Part shown: positions 44,735 through 53,211 of the stretch, piece by piece | How positions within the stretch are numbered: the stretch's first letter is position 1 | Layout: each line of letters begins with the position of its first letter | Assembly (NCBI GenBank): GCA_963758945.1 | Contig: CAVWXY010000010.1 | Span: forward strand, 124,001 to 188,000 | Direction of reading: 5' to 3' | DNA length: 64,000 nt | Source: VAZQ01 sp963758945 | GTDB taxonomy: Bacteria > Pseudomonadota > Alphaproteobacteria > Rhizobiales > Xanthobacteraceae | Translations under genes and position numbers: made by a program | Notes under the pieces: generated by a model | What the model was told of the DNA's origin: nothing | Seen by the model: the letters and a program-made list of their open reading frames with translations, nothing else | Databases searched by the model: none

Positions 44735-45418
44735 TCAGCCGTGGTGTATCCGGCGGCGATTCGCCTGCTCCGCTGCTGCGCCGGTCTTGGCGAATCGCAC
44801 GAGCGAGAAATGACCGAGGGGCGGCATGGCACGACGTTCGACCAGACGCACGCCGTGGGGTCGCTCGGCCCAGCGCGAAAATCGCGCCCAGGGAAACTCC
44901 GTCCGCCAGCCGAGCCGGTGAGCCATCGGCGCGAACGAGCGCTCGAAGGTGCGGCGCAGCCCCGCCTCGGCGCCGACCCGGCTGACCAATATGATTTCGC
45001 CTCCGGGCTTGAGCACGCGCGCGAACTCGTCGAGCGTCGCTTCGGGATCCGGTACCGTGGTGATCACGTATTGCGCCACGACGACGTCGAATGAGCCATC
45101 CGGGAAGGCCAACCGCTCGGCGTCCATGACCGCCAAGCCCTCGACGTTGCGAAGGCCGAACTCGGCGACCCGCGCCTGCGCCTTGCGCAACATCGGCTCG
45201 GAGAGATCGACCCCGACGAGGCGGTTCGAGCGGGCGTAATCGGGAAGCGATATGCCGGTGCCGACTCCGACCTCGAGGATTCGGCCCCCGATGCGTTCGG
45301 CCGCAGCGATCGCCGCGTGCCGCCCGCGCTCGAATACCGCGCCGAACACGAGATCATAGACCGGCGCCCAGCGTGCGTAAGCCTTGGCGACGGTGTCCTT
45401 GTCGAGCTCTGTTCTCAT
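44735..45418 (-). CDS. pmtA: SAM-dependent methyltransferase, phosphatidylethanolamine N-methyltransferase-like
   Basis: 227 residues. The class I fold has the SAM motif ILEVGVGTGISLP, acidic VGVDLSEPMLRKAQ and FDVVVAQYVITTVPDPEATL. The N-terminus AYARWAPVYDLVFGAVFERG is characteristic of rhizobial and Rhodobacter PmtA, which methylates phosphatidylethanolamine towards phosphatidylcholine. A UbiE-type quinone methyltransferase is the alternative. It lies 223 bases downstream of the hydrogenase-4-like operon and 5 kb from psd, which makes its substrate. Confidence 0.75.
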   Translation of the reverse strand: MRTELDKDTVAKAYARWAPVYDLVFGAVFERGRHAAIAAAERIGGRILEVGVGTGISLPDYARSNRLVGVDLSEPMLRKAQARVAEFGLRNVEGLAVMDAERLAFPDGSFDVVVAQYVITTVPDPEATLDEFARVLKPGGEIILVSRVGAEAGLRRTFERSFAPMAHRLGWRTEFPWARFSRWAERPHGVRLVERRAMPPLGHFSLVRFAKTGAAAEQANRRRIHHG

Positions 45419-45641
45419 CACCCCCCGCTTGCGGCTTCGCCGCGTAAGGCTCGATCTGCGAGCTTCGCCGCTCGCAGTCCGGTCGACTTGCCGAGAATGG
45501 CCCGCTGCCGTGTTCCCGCGAACCGCCTGGTCCTGGGCTTGCGCGTCCCGTGCTCGAATCGCCCGCGACAAACAATTGCGGACTTCATATTTCAGTTATA
45601 TGACGGCGCCGGGTTCGTGCGCCCGACCGCAGCTTTCCTCG

Positions 45642-46151
45642 TCAGCTTTCCAGCAAGGTCAGCAGCCCCTTGAGCAATTGCATCGGGCGCGGCGGACAGC
45701 CGCGGATATGCAGGTCCACGGGCACCACGGCCGAAACCCCGCCGACGACGGCGTAGCTGCCGGAAAACAGGCCGCCGTCGAGCGCGCAGTCGCCGACGGC
45801 GACAACCCATTTGGGTGCCGGCGTCGCGTTGTAGGTGCGCTCGAGCGCCTCGCGCATGTTGCGCGTGACCGGCCCGGTCACCAGCAGCACGTCGGCGTGG
45901 CGTGGCGAGGCCACGAAGCGCAGCCCGAAACGTTCGAGATCATAGAAGGCATTGTTGAGGGCGTGGATTTCGAGCTCGCAACCGTTGCAGGAGCCGGCAT
46001 CGACTTCACGAATCGAGAGACTGCGGCCGAGCCGTCGCCGGGCAGCGCGGTCGACGCTCGCGCCCAATTCGGCCAGCGCGTCCTCGCCCACGACCGGCGC
46101 CGCTTCGGTGAGCGAGCGGCGCACCAGGCTTTCGAACAGAATTCTGCGCAT
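45642..46151 (-). CDS. Hydrogenase-4/complex I small subunit (HyfI/NuoB-like)
   Basis: 169 residues. The four cysteines that bind the proximal/N2 4Fe-4S cluster are all present: Cys55 and Cys58 (SCNGCELE), Cys122 (VGDCALDGG) and Cys152 (RGCPPRP). It is the last gene of the six-gene membrane-complex operon, 84 bases after the large subunit gene. It should pass electrons between the large subunit and a partner. Compare the lost NiFe site of the large subunit. Confidence 0.9.
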   Translation of the reverse strand: MRRILFESLVRRSLTEAAPVVGEDALAELGASVDRAARRRLGRSLSIREVDAGSCNGCELEIHALNNAFYDLERFGLRFVASPRHADVLLVTGPVTRNMREALERTYNATPAPKWVVAVGDCALDGGLFSGSYAVVGGVSAVVPVDLHIRGCPPRPMQLLKGLLTLLES

Positions 46152-46235
46152 GCCGTCCTCTTCTCGTCAAAGCGCGCTGCGGCGAAACCCTGCCCCGGGA
46201 TACGTCCCGGCTCGCCGCGGAGACGCGTCAGGCAT

Positions 46236-47744
46236 CTAAAGGTCGTGTCCGGAATAGGAGCAGTTGAACGATTTGTTGCACAGGGGAAAGTCCGCGACGA
46301 TGTTGCCCTCGATCACGGCTTCGAGCAGCGGCCACTGGAACCAGGACGGATCGCGCAAGTGGCAGCGCGCGATGCGGCCGCCTTCAAGCCGAACCCAGGC
46401 GAGCACGTCGCCGCGAAACCCTTCCGCCATCCCGAGACCTTCGCACGTCGCGCCGGCTGCGCTGATCTCGGCGCGGAGCTCGCCGCCCGGCAGGCTGCGC
46501 AGGATCTGCTCGATCAGCCCGAGGCTCTGCTCGACCTCGCGGATGCGCACCCAGACGCGGGCGTTGACGTCGCCGGCGTCGAGCACGGGAGTTTCGAACT
46601 TGAGCCCGTCATAGGGCGGATAGCCGGGCATCTTGCGTGCATCGAAAGCGCGCCCGCTGGCGCGTCCGACGTAGCCGCCGGCGCCATACTGCCGTGCCAA
46701 CTCGGCGGGCAGTATGCCGGTCGTGGCAGTGCGGTCCTGCAGCGAAGCGGTGTTGTCGTAGAGCTCGACCAGCTCGGGGAACGATCGCCGGATCTCCGCC
46801 AGCAGCGCGGCCACCTCAGCCGCGCAGCCGGCGCCGAGATCACGCACGACGCCGCCCGGCACCACGGCATCCATCATCAGCCGATGGCCGAAGCAGGCGT
46901 CCGCAGCACGCAGGACTCTTTCGCGCAGAACCGCGCAGCGCGCGTGCATGAGCGAGAACGAAGCGTCGTTGCAGACGGCGCCGATGTCCCCGAAATGATT
47001 TGCGAGGCGTTCGAGCTCGGCCATCAGCGCCCGCAGATGCAGTGCGCGCGCCGGAACCTCGACGCCGGCCGCCGCCTCGACCGCGTGGGCGAAGGCCAGC
47101 GCGTAGGCGACCGTGCTGTCGCCGGAGACGCGGCCGGCCAATCGCGCGGCGCGGTCGAGGCTTGCGCCCGCCATCAGGCCGTCGACGCCCTTGTGCACGT
47201 AGCCGAGCCGCTCCTCCAGGCGCACCACGGTCTCGCCGTTGGCGGTGAAGCGAAAGTGGCCGGGCTCGATGATGCCGGCATGCACGGGGCCCACCGGAAT
47301 CTGGTGCAAACCTTCGCCCTCGGTCGGCAGGAAGACGTAGGGCGCGCGCGTCGGCGGTGCGGCGCGGCGCTGCCCCAGCGGATGCCGCACGTCCCAGAAG
47401 CCGAGATCGAGCCAGGGCCGCGCATCCGGCAAGCCGACCGGCTCGATGCCGTAGAGGTCGTGCAGTGCGCGCTCCAAGCGGATCGCCGGCGGGTGCAGCG
47501 CCCCGACCGACGGAAATCGCCCGGCCGGGCATGCGATCGTGACCACCGCGATCTCGCGCCCAGCCTCGTCGAGCACGGCCATGTGCACGGCGGACGCGTC
47601 GCCCCAGAGCCCGAGCAGGGTCCAATAACCAGCCGAGAGTTGGCTGGCGGCGAAACGCCAGCCGTCCTCGTTCACCACCATGCGCCGGCAGGGACGATGG
47701 TGCTCGATTCGCTCGCCTTCGATCTGCTCGATCAACGTCGGCAT
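46236..47744 (-). CDS. Hydrogenase-4/complex I large subunit (HyfG/NuoCD-like), lacking NiFe ligands
   Basis: 502 residues: an N-terminal NuoC-like domain (to about 130) fused to a NuoD/large-subunit domain. The hydrogenase L1 motif RxCGICxxxH is RVSGDSTVAY (205-214), so both cysteines are serines, and no DPCxxCxxH is present. The end is CNKSFNCSYSGHDL (489-502). A NiFe site therefore cannot form, as in Ehr-type (energy-converting-hydrogenase-related) complexes. The conserved Cys/His tail might serve another role. Starts 5 bases after the HyfF-like gene. Confidence 0.9.
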   Translation of the reverse strand: MPTLIEQIEGERIEHHRPCRRMVVNEDGWRFAASQLSAGYWTLLGLWGDASAVHMAVLDEAGREIAVVTIACPAGRFPSVGALHPPAIRLERALHDLYGIEPVGLPDARPWLDLGFWDVRHPLGQRRAAPPTRAPYVFLPTEGEGLHQIPVGPVHAGIIEPGHFRFTANGETVVRLEERLGYVHKGVDGLMAGASLDRAARLAGRVSGDSTVAYALAFAHAVEAAAGVEVPARALHLRALMAELERLANHFGDIGAVCNDASFSLMHARCAVLRERVLRAADACFGHRLMMDAVVPGGVVRDLGAGCAAEVAALLAEIRRSFPELVELYDNTASLQDRTATTGILPAELARQYGAGGYVGRASGRAFDARKMPGYPPYDGLKFETPVLDAGDVNARVWVRIREVEQSLGLIEQILRSLPGGELRAEISAAGATCEGLGMAEGFRGDVLAWVRLEGGRIARCHLRDPSWFQWPLLEAVIEGNIVADFPLCNKSFNCSYSGHDL

Positions 47745-47748
47745 CGGT

Positions 47749-49194
47749 CTATCCCAGGAGCTTGGCGACGTTCTGAAACCATGCAACCAGCGCCGGCGGC
47801 AGATAGATGCCGGCGACGAATACGAGTGCGAGATGCGCGAACATGGGCGCATAGGACGCCTTGGCCTCGGCGGTGGGGCCGCGCGGCTCGCCGAACGCGA
47901 TGGTGTTCAATCGCAGGAACAGCGCGGCGACCCCGATCAGAATGCCGAACGCCAGCACGATGGCGAGCCACGGCGCGCGCGCGAAAGTCGAGGTCACCAC
48001 CAGGAACTCGCTCATGAAAATGCCGAGCGGCGGCAGGCCGGCGATGGCGACGACGCCGAGGACCAATCCCCAACCGAGCACCGGATTGGTCACGGTGAGC
48101 CCGCCCATGTCGGCAATGCGCTGCGTGCCTTTGACCTGGGCGATATGCCCGACGGCGAAGAAGATTGCCGATTTCGTCAACGAATGCATGGTCATGTGCA
48201 GCAGGCCGGCAAAATTGGCGAGCGGACCGCCCATGCCGAAGGCAAAGGTGATGATGCCCATGTGCTCGATCGAGGAATAGGCAAACATGCGTTTGATGTC
48301 GCGCCGGCGGTAGAGCATGAACGCGGCGAACACCAGCGACACGAGCCCCATCGTCACCATCAGAGGACCGGGCGCCAGCGCGGCGGGATTGAGCGCGAGC
48401 AGCATCTTGAAGCGCAGCAGGGCGTAGAGCGCGACATTGAGGAGGAGACCCGACAGCACCGCCGAGATCGGGGTCGGACCCTCGGCATGGGCATCGGGCA
48501 GCCAGGCATGCAACGGCGCAAGCCCGACCTTGGTGCCGTAGCCCAGCAGCAGGAACACGAAGGCGACATTGAGCAGCGCCGGATCGAAGGCGGCCGCGCG
48601 CGTGACCAGCACGGTCCAGGTCATGGCATCGAGCCCTTCTCCGATCACCGGCCGCGCCGCCATGTAGACGAGGATGGTGCCGAACAAGGCGAGCGCGATG
48701 CCGACGCTGCCCAGGATGAAGTATTTCCACGCCGCCTCCAGGGCCTCGTGGGTGCGGTAGATGCCCACCATCAACACGGTGGTGAGGGTGGCGAGCTCGA
48801 TCGCCACCCACATCACGCCGATATTGTTGGCTACGAGCGCGAGGTTCATCGCGAACATCAGCACCTGATACATCGCATGATAAAAACGCAGAAAGCGCGG
48901 GTTGAGGCGGCCGATCTCGAGCTCGTGCCCGATATAGCTCGCGCTGAACACGCTGGTGGTGAAGCCCACGAACGTGGTCAATACGATGAACACGTTGTTG
49001 AGGTCGTCCACCAGCAGGTATGGGCCGGGCTGCGGACGGCCGAAGAACAGCGCTAGCGCGGCCAGCAAGGTCAGGGCTGTCGCGACCACGTTGAGCGCCG
49101 CCGCGAGCCGGTATCCCGGCAACACGGCCAGCAGCGCCGCCGCCAGCAACGGAACGCCGAGAACGGCGGTGATCGGCTCGAACGCCGCGGTCAT
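47749..49194 (-). CDS. Proton-pumping membrane subunit (HyfF/NuoL-N-like)
   Basis: 481 residues, about 13-14 membrane helices. Mrp/Nuo antiporter signatures: Glu in MWVAIELATLTTVLMVG, KVGLAPLHAWLPDAHAEGPTPI and MFAYSSIEHMGIITFAFG. It belongs to the ion-translocating part of the complex. It overlaps the end of the HyfE-like gene by 4 bases (ATGA). Confidence 0.94.
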   Translation of the reverse strand: MTAAFEPITAVLGVPLLAAALLAVLPGYRLAAALNVVATALTLLAALALFFGRPQPGPYLLVDDLNNVFIVLTTFVGFTTSVFSASYIGHELEIGRLNPRFLRFYHAMYQVLMFAMNLALVANNIGVMWVAIELATLTTVLMVGIYRTHEALEAAWKYFILGSVGIALALFGTILVYMAARPVIGEGLDAMTWTVLVTRAAAFDPALLNVAFVFLLLGYGTKVGLAPLHAWLPDAHAEGPTPISAVLSGLLLNVALYALLRFKMLLALNPAALAPGPLMVTMGLVSLVFAAFMLYRRRDIKRMFAYSSIEHMGIITFAFGMGGPLANFAGLLHMTMHSLTKSAIFFAVGHIAQVKGTQRIADMGGLTVTNPVLGWGLVLGVVAIAGLPPLGIFMSEFLVVTSTFARAPWLAIVLAFGILIGVAALFLRLNTIAFGEPRGPTAEAKASYAPMFAHLALVFVAGIYLPPALVAWFQNVAKLLG

Positions 49195-49853
49195 CCGCGT
49201 TCTCCACGGAAGCGGTCGAGCGCCTGCACGTCGACCGTGTCGAAACGCTCGCGGATGCGGAACAGGAATATGCCGATGACGATGAAGGCGATGAGGATCG
49301 AGAACGCGACGCTGATCTCGACCACCAGCGGCATCCCCTTGGCGCCGGTGGCGGCAAGCACGAGGCCGTTCTCCAGGGACATGAAGCCGACGACCTGGCT
49401 CACGGCGTTGCGCCGCGTCACCATCATGAGAAGGCCGAGCAGCACCACCGAGAGCGCGAAGGCGAGGTCTTCGCGCGCGAGCGGATCGGCGGCCGCCGTC
49501 ACCCGCAGCATCACCACCATCGACAGCGCCACCAGTCCCATGCCGAGCAACATGGCCGGGCCGACGCCGACAACCTTTTCGATTTCGCGATGGATGCCGA
49601 GCCGCACGATGATGCGGTGAAGCGCAACGGGAATGACGATCGCCTTGAAGATGAGCGCGATCGCTGCGGTGACGTAAAGATGCGGCGCATTCTGGATGTA
49701 GGCCTGCCAGGCCACCGAAAGCGCCAGCACCAGGGCATGGAGCGCGAACATGTTGAGCAGGGCGTAGAGCCGGTCCTGATAGAGCTCGAGGAAGCTCACC
49801 AGCACCAGCGAGCCCGCGAGCAAATGGGCGACGTCGAAGGTCAAACCGCGCAT
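49191..49853 (-). CDS. Membrane subunit HyfE-like
   Basis: 220 residues with about seven hydrophobic helices (LLAGSLVLVSFLELYQDRLY, ALIFKAIVIPVALHRI, VGFMSLENGLVLAATGAKG). The last segment matches the NuoK-type signature MSLENG carried by HyfE. It ends with a hydrophilic tail. The ATG overlaps the stop of the HyfC-like gene by one base. Confidence 0.92.
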   Translation of the reverse strand: MRGLTFDVAHLLAGSLVLVSFLELYQDRLYALLNMFALHALVLALSVAWQAYIQNAPHLYVTAAIALIFKAIVIPVALHRIIVRLGIHREIEKVVGVGPAMLLGMGLVALSMVVMLRVTAAADPLAREDLAFALSVVLLGLLMMVTRRNAVSQVVGFMSLENGLVLAATGAKGMPLVVEISVAFSILIAFIVIGIFLFRIRERFDTVDVQALDRFRGERG

Positions 49854-50809
49854 CACAGGCTCCGCGACACGAACAGGAGAAGGGTTGCCAACAGGCCGAG
49901 CATCAACGCGGCGCCGAGGAATTCCGGCACGCGGAAGACCCGCATCTTGGCGATCGACGTCTCGAACAGCGCGAGCAGAAAGCCGCCGAGGGCGAGCTTG
50001 GCGATATAGGCCGCGACCCCGATCGCCAGGACGCCGACCGCGGCGCCGGAGGGCACCAACCCCCACGGCACGAACAGGCAGGCGATCAGCGAAACGTAGA
50101 GCAGCAGCTTCAAGGACGCGGAAAGCTCGATCAGAGCCAGGTGGCGCCCGGAATATTCGAGCACCATGGCTTCGTGCACCATCGTCAGCTCCAGGTGAGT
50201 CGCCGGATTGTCGACCGGGATGCGGGCATTCTCCGCGATCGCGACCATGACCAACGCGATGAGCGCCAGCCCCAGCGACACCCGCAGTCCCACCTCGGAC
50301 GAGACCAGGAACCCGGCCATGGTCGAAAGCTGGGTGGAACCGGCGATCAGCGCGACCGTGAAGATGATCATGATCATCGCCGGCTCCGCCAGCGAGGCGA
50401 TCATCACCTCCCGGCTCGAGCCGATGCCGCCGAAACTCGTGCCCACATCGAGCCCGGCGAGCGCAAGGAAGAAGCGGGCGCTGCCCAATAGCGCGATGAT
50501 CGCGATGAGATCGGCCGACCAGGAGAACAACAGCCCGGTGCGGAAGGTCGGCACCAGCGATGCCGCAACCCAAGTGGCGGCGAAGACGAGATAGGGAGTG
50601 ACGCGGAACAGCCAGGAGGCGCTCTCCGCGAGCACGACCTCCTTGTGCAGCAGGCGCACGAGGTCGCGATAGGGCTGGATCAGCGGTGGGCCTTGCCGGA
50701 GCAGGAAACGTGCCTTCACCTTGCGCACGAAGCCGGTGAGCAAGGGCGCCAACAGCAACACCAGCAGCATCTGCAGGCCCTGAACTGCCAAGTCGAGGAT
50801 CACGGCCAT
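49853..50809 (-). CDS. Membrane subunit HyfC/NuoH-like
   Basis: 318 residues with eight helices. The NuoH loop RQGPPLIQPYRDLVRLLHKE and the acidic IAENARIPVDNPATHLELTM are intact; this segment links the hydrophilic module to the pump. It overlaps both neighbours (10 bases with the HyfB-like gene, 1 base with the HyfE-like gene), so the operon is tightly coupled. Confidence 0.94.
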   Translation of the reverse strand: MAVILDLAVQGLQMLLVLLLAPLLTGFVRKVKARFLLRQGPPLIQPYRDLVRLLHKEVVLAESASWLFRVTPYLVFAATWVAASLVPTFRTGLLFSWSADLIAIIALLGSARFFLALAGLDVGTSFGGIGSSREVMIASLAEPAMIMIIFTVALIAGSTQLSTMAGFLVSSEVGLRVSLGLALIALVMVAIAENARIPVDNPATHLELTMVHEAMVLEYSGRHLALIELSASLKLLLYVSLIACLFVPWGLVPSGAAVGVLAIGVAAYIAKLALGGFLLALFETSIAKMRVFRVPEFLGAALMLGLLATLLLFVSRSL

Positions 50810-52809
50810 ATCGCGAGCACCAGCAGCAGGAGCACGAGCGCGGCGAAGACGAGGCTGAGGAATTGGCGGATGGTCAGGAACTGCAACCGATTGAGCCGCT
50901 CGGCGGCGAAGACGACGCCGGCCGCGATAGGCGCGTAAAGCGCATCCCAGACGAGGTCGCGCAATTCCACCGTGATCCGCGCCGGCCGCCCGTCCCCCGG
51001 CCGCGGCATGTCCACATGTTCGCGGGCATGGAACACGACGGTGCCGAACACGCGGCGGATCGGCTGCGCGAAGCTCGATGCCGTATACTGCGTCGCCGGA
51101 CCGGCGTCGGGATATCCGCAGTCCCAGGGTGGAGCGCGGCGCAGCTTGTCGGACGCCAGCCGGTGGATCGCCCAAGCCGCGAGTGCGCCCGACACCAGCA
51201 TGAAAACGAAGACGAGGAGGCCGTTATACGAGCTGCGGCTCTCGGCGATCGGGACGATGGAAAGCCATTCGACGCCGCTTTGCACCGGCATGCGGTCGCC
51301 CACCAGCGCTTCGACCACCGGCGCCAGGGCGTCGATGAACAAGGCGGGCAGGATGCCCGCGACCAAGCAGAGCGCCGCGAAGAAGAACATCGCCGCCAGG
51401 GAAAATCCGTCGGTTTCCCGGGCGTCAGCGGCCGCGGAGGTACGGGCGCGGCCGAGAAAGCTTATGCCGAACGCCTTGACGAAACAGGCCGCGGCGAGCG
51501 CCGCGGAGAGCGCAAGCAGCGCGCCCACCGCTGGAATCAAGAACTTGAGACCCCAGGACGGAAGCTGGGGACTGAGCAGGATGGCCTGGAAAGTGAGCCA
51601 TTCGGATACGAAGCCGTTGAGCGGCGGCAACGCCGAAATCGCCGCACAGCCGACGAGGAACGCGAAAGCCGTCTGCGGCATGCGATGGACGAGGCCGCCG
51701 AGGTGCTCCATGTCGCGTTCGCCGGTGGCGGTGAGCACGGCGCCGGCGCCGAAGAACAGCAGGCTCTTGAACACAGAATGGTTGAACACGTGCAGGAGCG
51801 CCGCGGTGAGCGCGAGCGCCGCCGCCCACCCCATGCCGTGGGCGCTGAAGGCGAGCGCAAGGCCGAGCCCGATGAAGATGATCCCGATGTTTTCCACGGT
51901 GTGATACGCCAGCAGCCGTTTGAGATCGTGCTGCATAAGGGCGTAGAGCACGCCCATCGCCGCGGTGATGCCGCCGAGCGCGAGCACCAGCATGCTCCAC
52001 CACCAAGCCGGCGTGCCGAGCAGGTCGAAGGCGATGCGCACGAACCCATAGACTGCGACCTTGGTCATCACCCCGCTCATCAGCGCCGAGACGTGGCTCG
52101 GCGCTGCCGGATGCGCGAGCGGCAGCCAGACGTGCAGCGGCACCAGCCCGGCTTTGGAACCGGCCCCTATCAGCGCCAGGATCAAAACGGCTGCCGCAAC
52201 CGCGGCGGAAGGATGCTCCGCGCGCATGTCCGCAAAGATGTAACCGCCGTCGGGGCCCGCCAGCAGGCCGAAGGCGAGCAGGAGCGCGAGCGTGCCGAAG
52301 CTCGCCATGATCAAATAGACGTATCCGGCGCGGATGTTGTCGCCGATGCGGTGATGCGCCATGACCAGCGCCCACGACGACAACGACATGAACTCCCAAG
52401 ATACCAGGAAGGAGAACGCGTCGTCGGCCAGCACGACGATGGTCATGCCGGCGAGAAATGCCGGATAGAACGGCAGCACGCGCCGAGGAGCATGTTCATG
52501 GCGGCCGTACCCGAGCGCAAACAGGCTGGCGGTGGCAGCGCCGAGATTGACCACGGCGAGGAAAAAAGCCGCCAGCGCATCGAGACGGAAATGGGCGCCC
52601 AGCCACGGAATGCCGAGCGGCAGCCTGGCCACCGACGGAACCTGGAAGACGCCGAGCAGAGCCAGGAGCGCGATCAGCAACAAGGCCAAGGACAATGCCA
52701 GACAGGCACCGTAGACCAGGGCGCAAGCGCGCGCGGCGTCAGCGACCGTGAGGGCAAACGCCGCCGTCGCGATCAACACGGCGGCGCAGCCGAGCGCCAG
52801 GAGCACCAT
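50800..52809 (-). CDS. Proton-pumping membrane subunit HyfB/NuoL-like
   Basis: 669 residues with about 16 helices. Typical antiporter-like features: Glu in SFLVSWEFMSLSSWALVMAH, KAGLVPLHVWLPLAHPAAPS then HVSALMSGVMTKVAVYGFV, and AYHTVENIGIIFIGLGLAL. It is the first gene of the operon hyfB-C-E-F-G-I-like; no hyfA, hyfD or hyfH equivalents are present. An XRE gene lies 63 bases upstream in the same direction. Confidence 0.94.
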   Translation of the reverse strand: MVLLALGCAAVLIATAAFALTVADAARACALVYGACLALSLALLLIALLALLGVFQVPSVARLPLGIPWLGAHFRLDALAAFFLAVVNLGAATASLFALGYGRHEHAPRRVLPFYPAFLAGMTIVVLADDAFSFLVSWEFMSLSSWALVMAHHRIGDNIRAGYVYLIMASFGTLALLLAFGLLAGPDGGYIFADMRAEHPSAAVAAAVLILALIGAGSKAGLVPLHVWLPLAHPAAPSHVSALMSGVMTKVAVYGFVRIAFDLLGTPAWWWSMLVLALGGITAAMGVLYALMQHDLKRLLAYHTVENIGIIFIGLGLALAFSAHGMGWAAALALTAALLHVFNHSVFKSLLFFGAGAVLTATGERDMEHLGGLVHRMPQTAFAFLVGCAAISALPPLNGFVSEWLTFQAILLSPQLPSWGLKFLIPAVGALLALSAALAAACFVKAFGISFLGRARTSAAADARETDGFSLAAMFFFAALCLVAGILPALFIDALAPVVEALVGDRMPVQSGVEWLSIVPIAESRSSYNGLLVFVFMLVSGALAAWAIHRLASDKLRRAPPWDCGYPDAGPATQYTASSFAQPIRRVFGTVVFHAREHVDMPRPGDGRPARITVELRDLVWDALYAPIAAGVVFAAERLNRLQFLTIRQFLSLVFAALVLLLLVLAIWP

Positions 52810-52872
52810 CTGCCAGCACCTTTGCGGGGGTCGCGCCAGCGAATGGACGGTCGCAGCGCAATCCCGACACCC

Positions 52873-53118
52873 TCACCTCTTCAACCTTACGCCGCGCCCG
52901 CCACCGTGGCTGACGGCCCCTTCCCCGATCAGCTCGATGCCCCCAGCCGCAAGCGCGTCGACGAGCTTCATCAGCGAATTGACATTGCCGCGGATCACGC
53001 CCTGGCTCGATTCCATCCGCTGAATTGTCGGCAGCGAAAGGCCCGCGCGCTGCGCGAGATCGCGTTGGTCGAGCTCCAGCAGCGCCCGCGCGGCTCGCAT
53101 CTGAGCACCAGTTATCAT
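52873..53118 (-). CDS. XRE-family helix-turn-helix regulator (81 aa)
   Basis: MITGAQMRAARALLELDQRD followed by LAQRAGLSLPTIQRMESSQG is a standard Cro/CI-type DNA-binding domain with a short tail; no sensor domain. It is directly upstream of and co-directional with the membrane-complex operon, so it may regulate it or itself. An imperfect palindrome lies 3 bases before its start codon. Confidence 0.88.
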   Translation of the reverse strand: MITGAQMRAARALLELDQRDLAQRAGLSLPTIQRMESSQGVIRGNVNSLMKLVDALAAGGIELIGEGAVSHGGGRGVRLKR

Positions 53119-53120
53119 GT

Positions 53121-53134
53121 TTCAGATATCAGAA
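53121..53134. promoter_or_regulatory. Possible operator of the XRE gene
   Basis: TTCAGATATCAGAA is an imperfect palindrome (TTCnGATATCnGAA) 3 bases before the XRE start codon, in an AT-rich stretch with more GATAT-like pieces (TGTATATCG). This position fits autoregulation. Confidence 0.4.
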
Positions 53135-53211
53135 TCGCCTTTTTGTATATCGTTATTGATGTCTAAGCGATGGGAATTGAAATGACAAGTCCGTCCTGCC
53201 CGCACACGCGC

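Noticed and set aside
44581..44832. An 83-codon frame before the methyltransferase end
   Set aside because: No family pattern, no ribosome binding site and overlap with the pmtA-like gene.
46236..47744. A true NiFe hydrogenase large subunit
   Set aside because: Both L1 cysteines are replaced by serines and the C-terminal DPCxxCxxH is missing, so hydrogen turnover is not expected.
50863..53166. A 767-codon open frame antisense to the HyfB-like gene
   Set aside because: Highly charged R/E/H-rich translation typical of the reverse strand of GC-rich membrane-protein genes.
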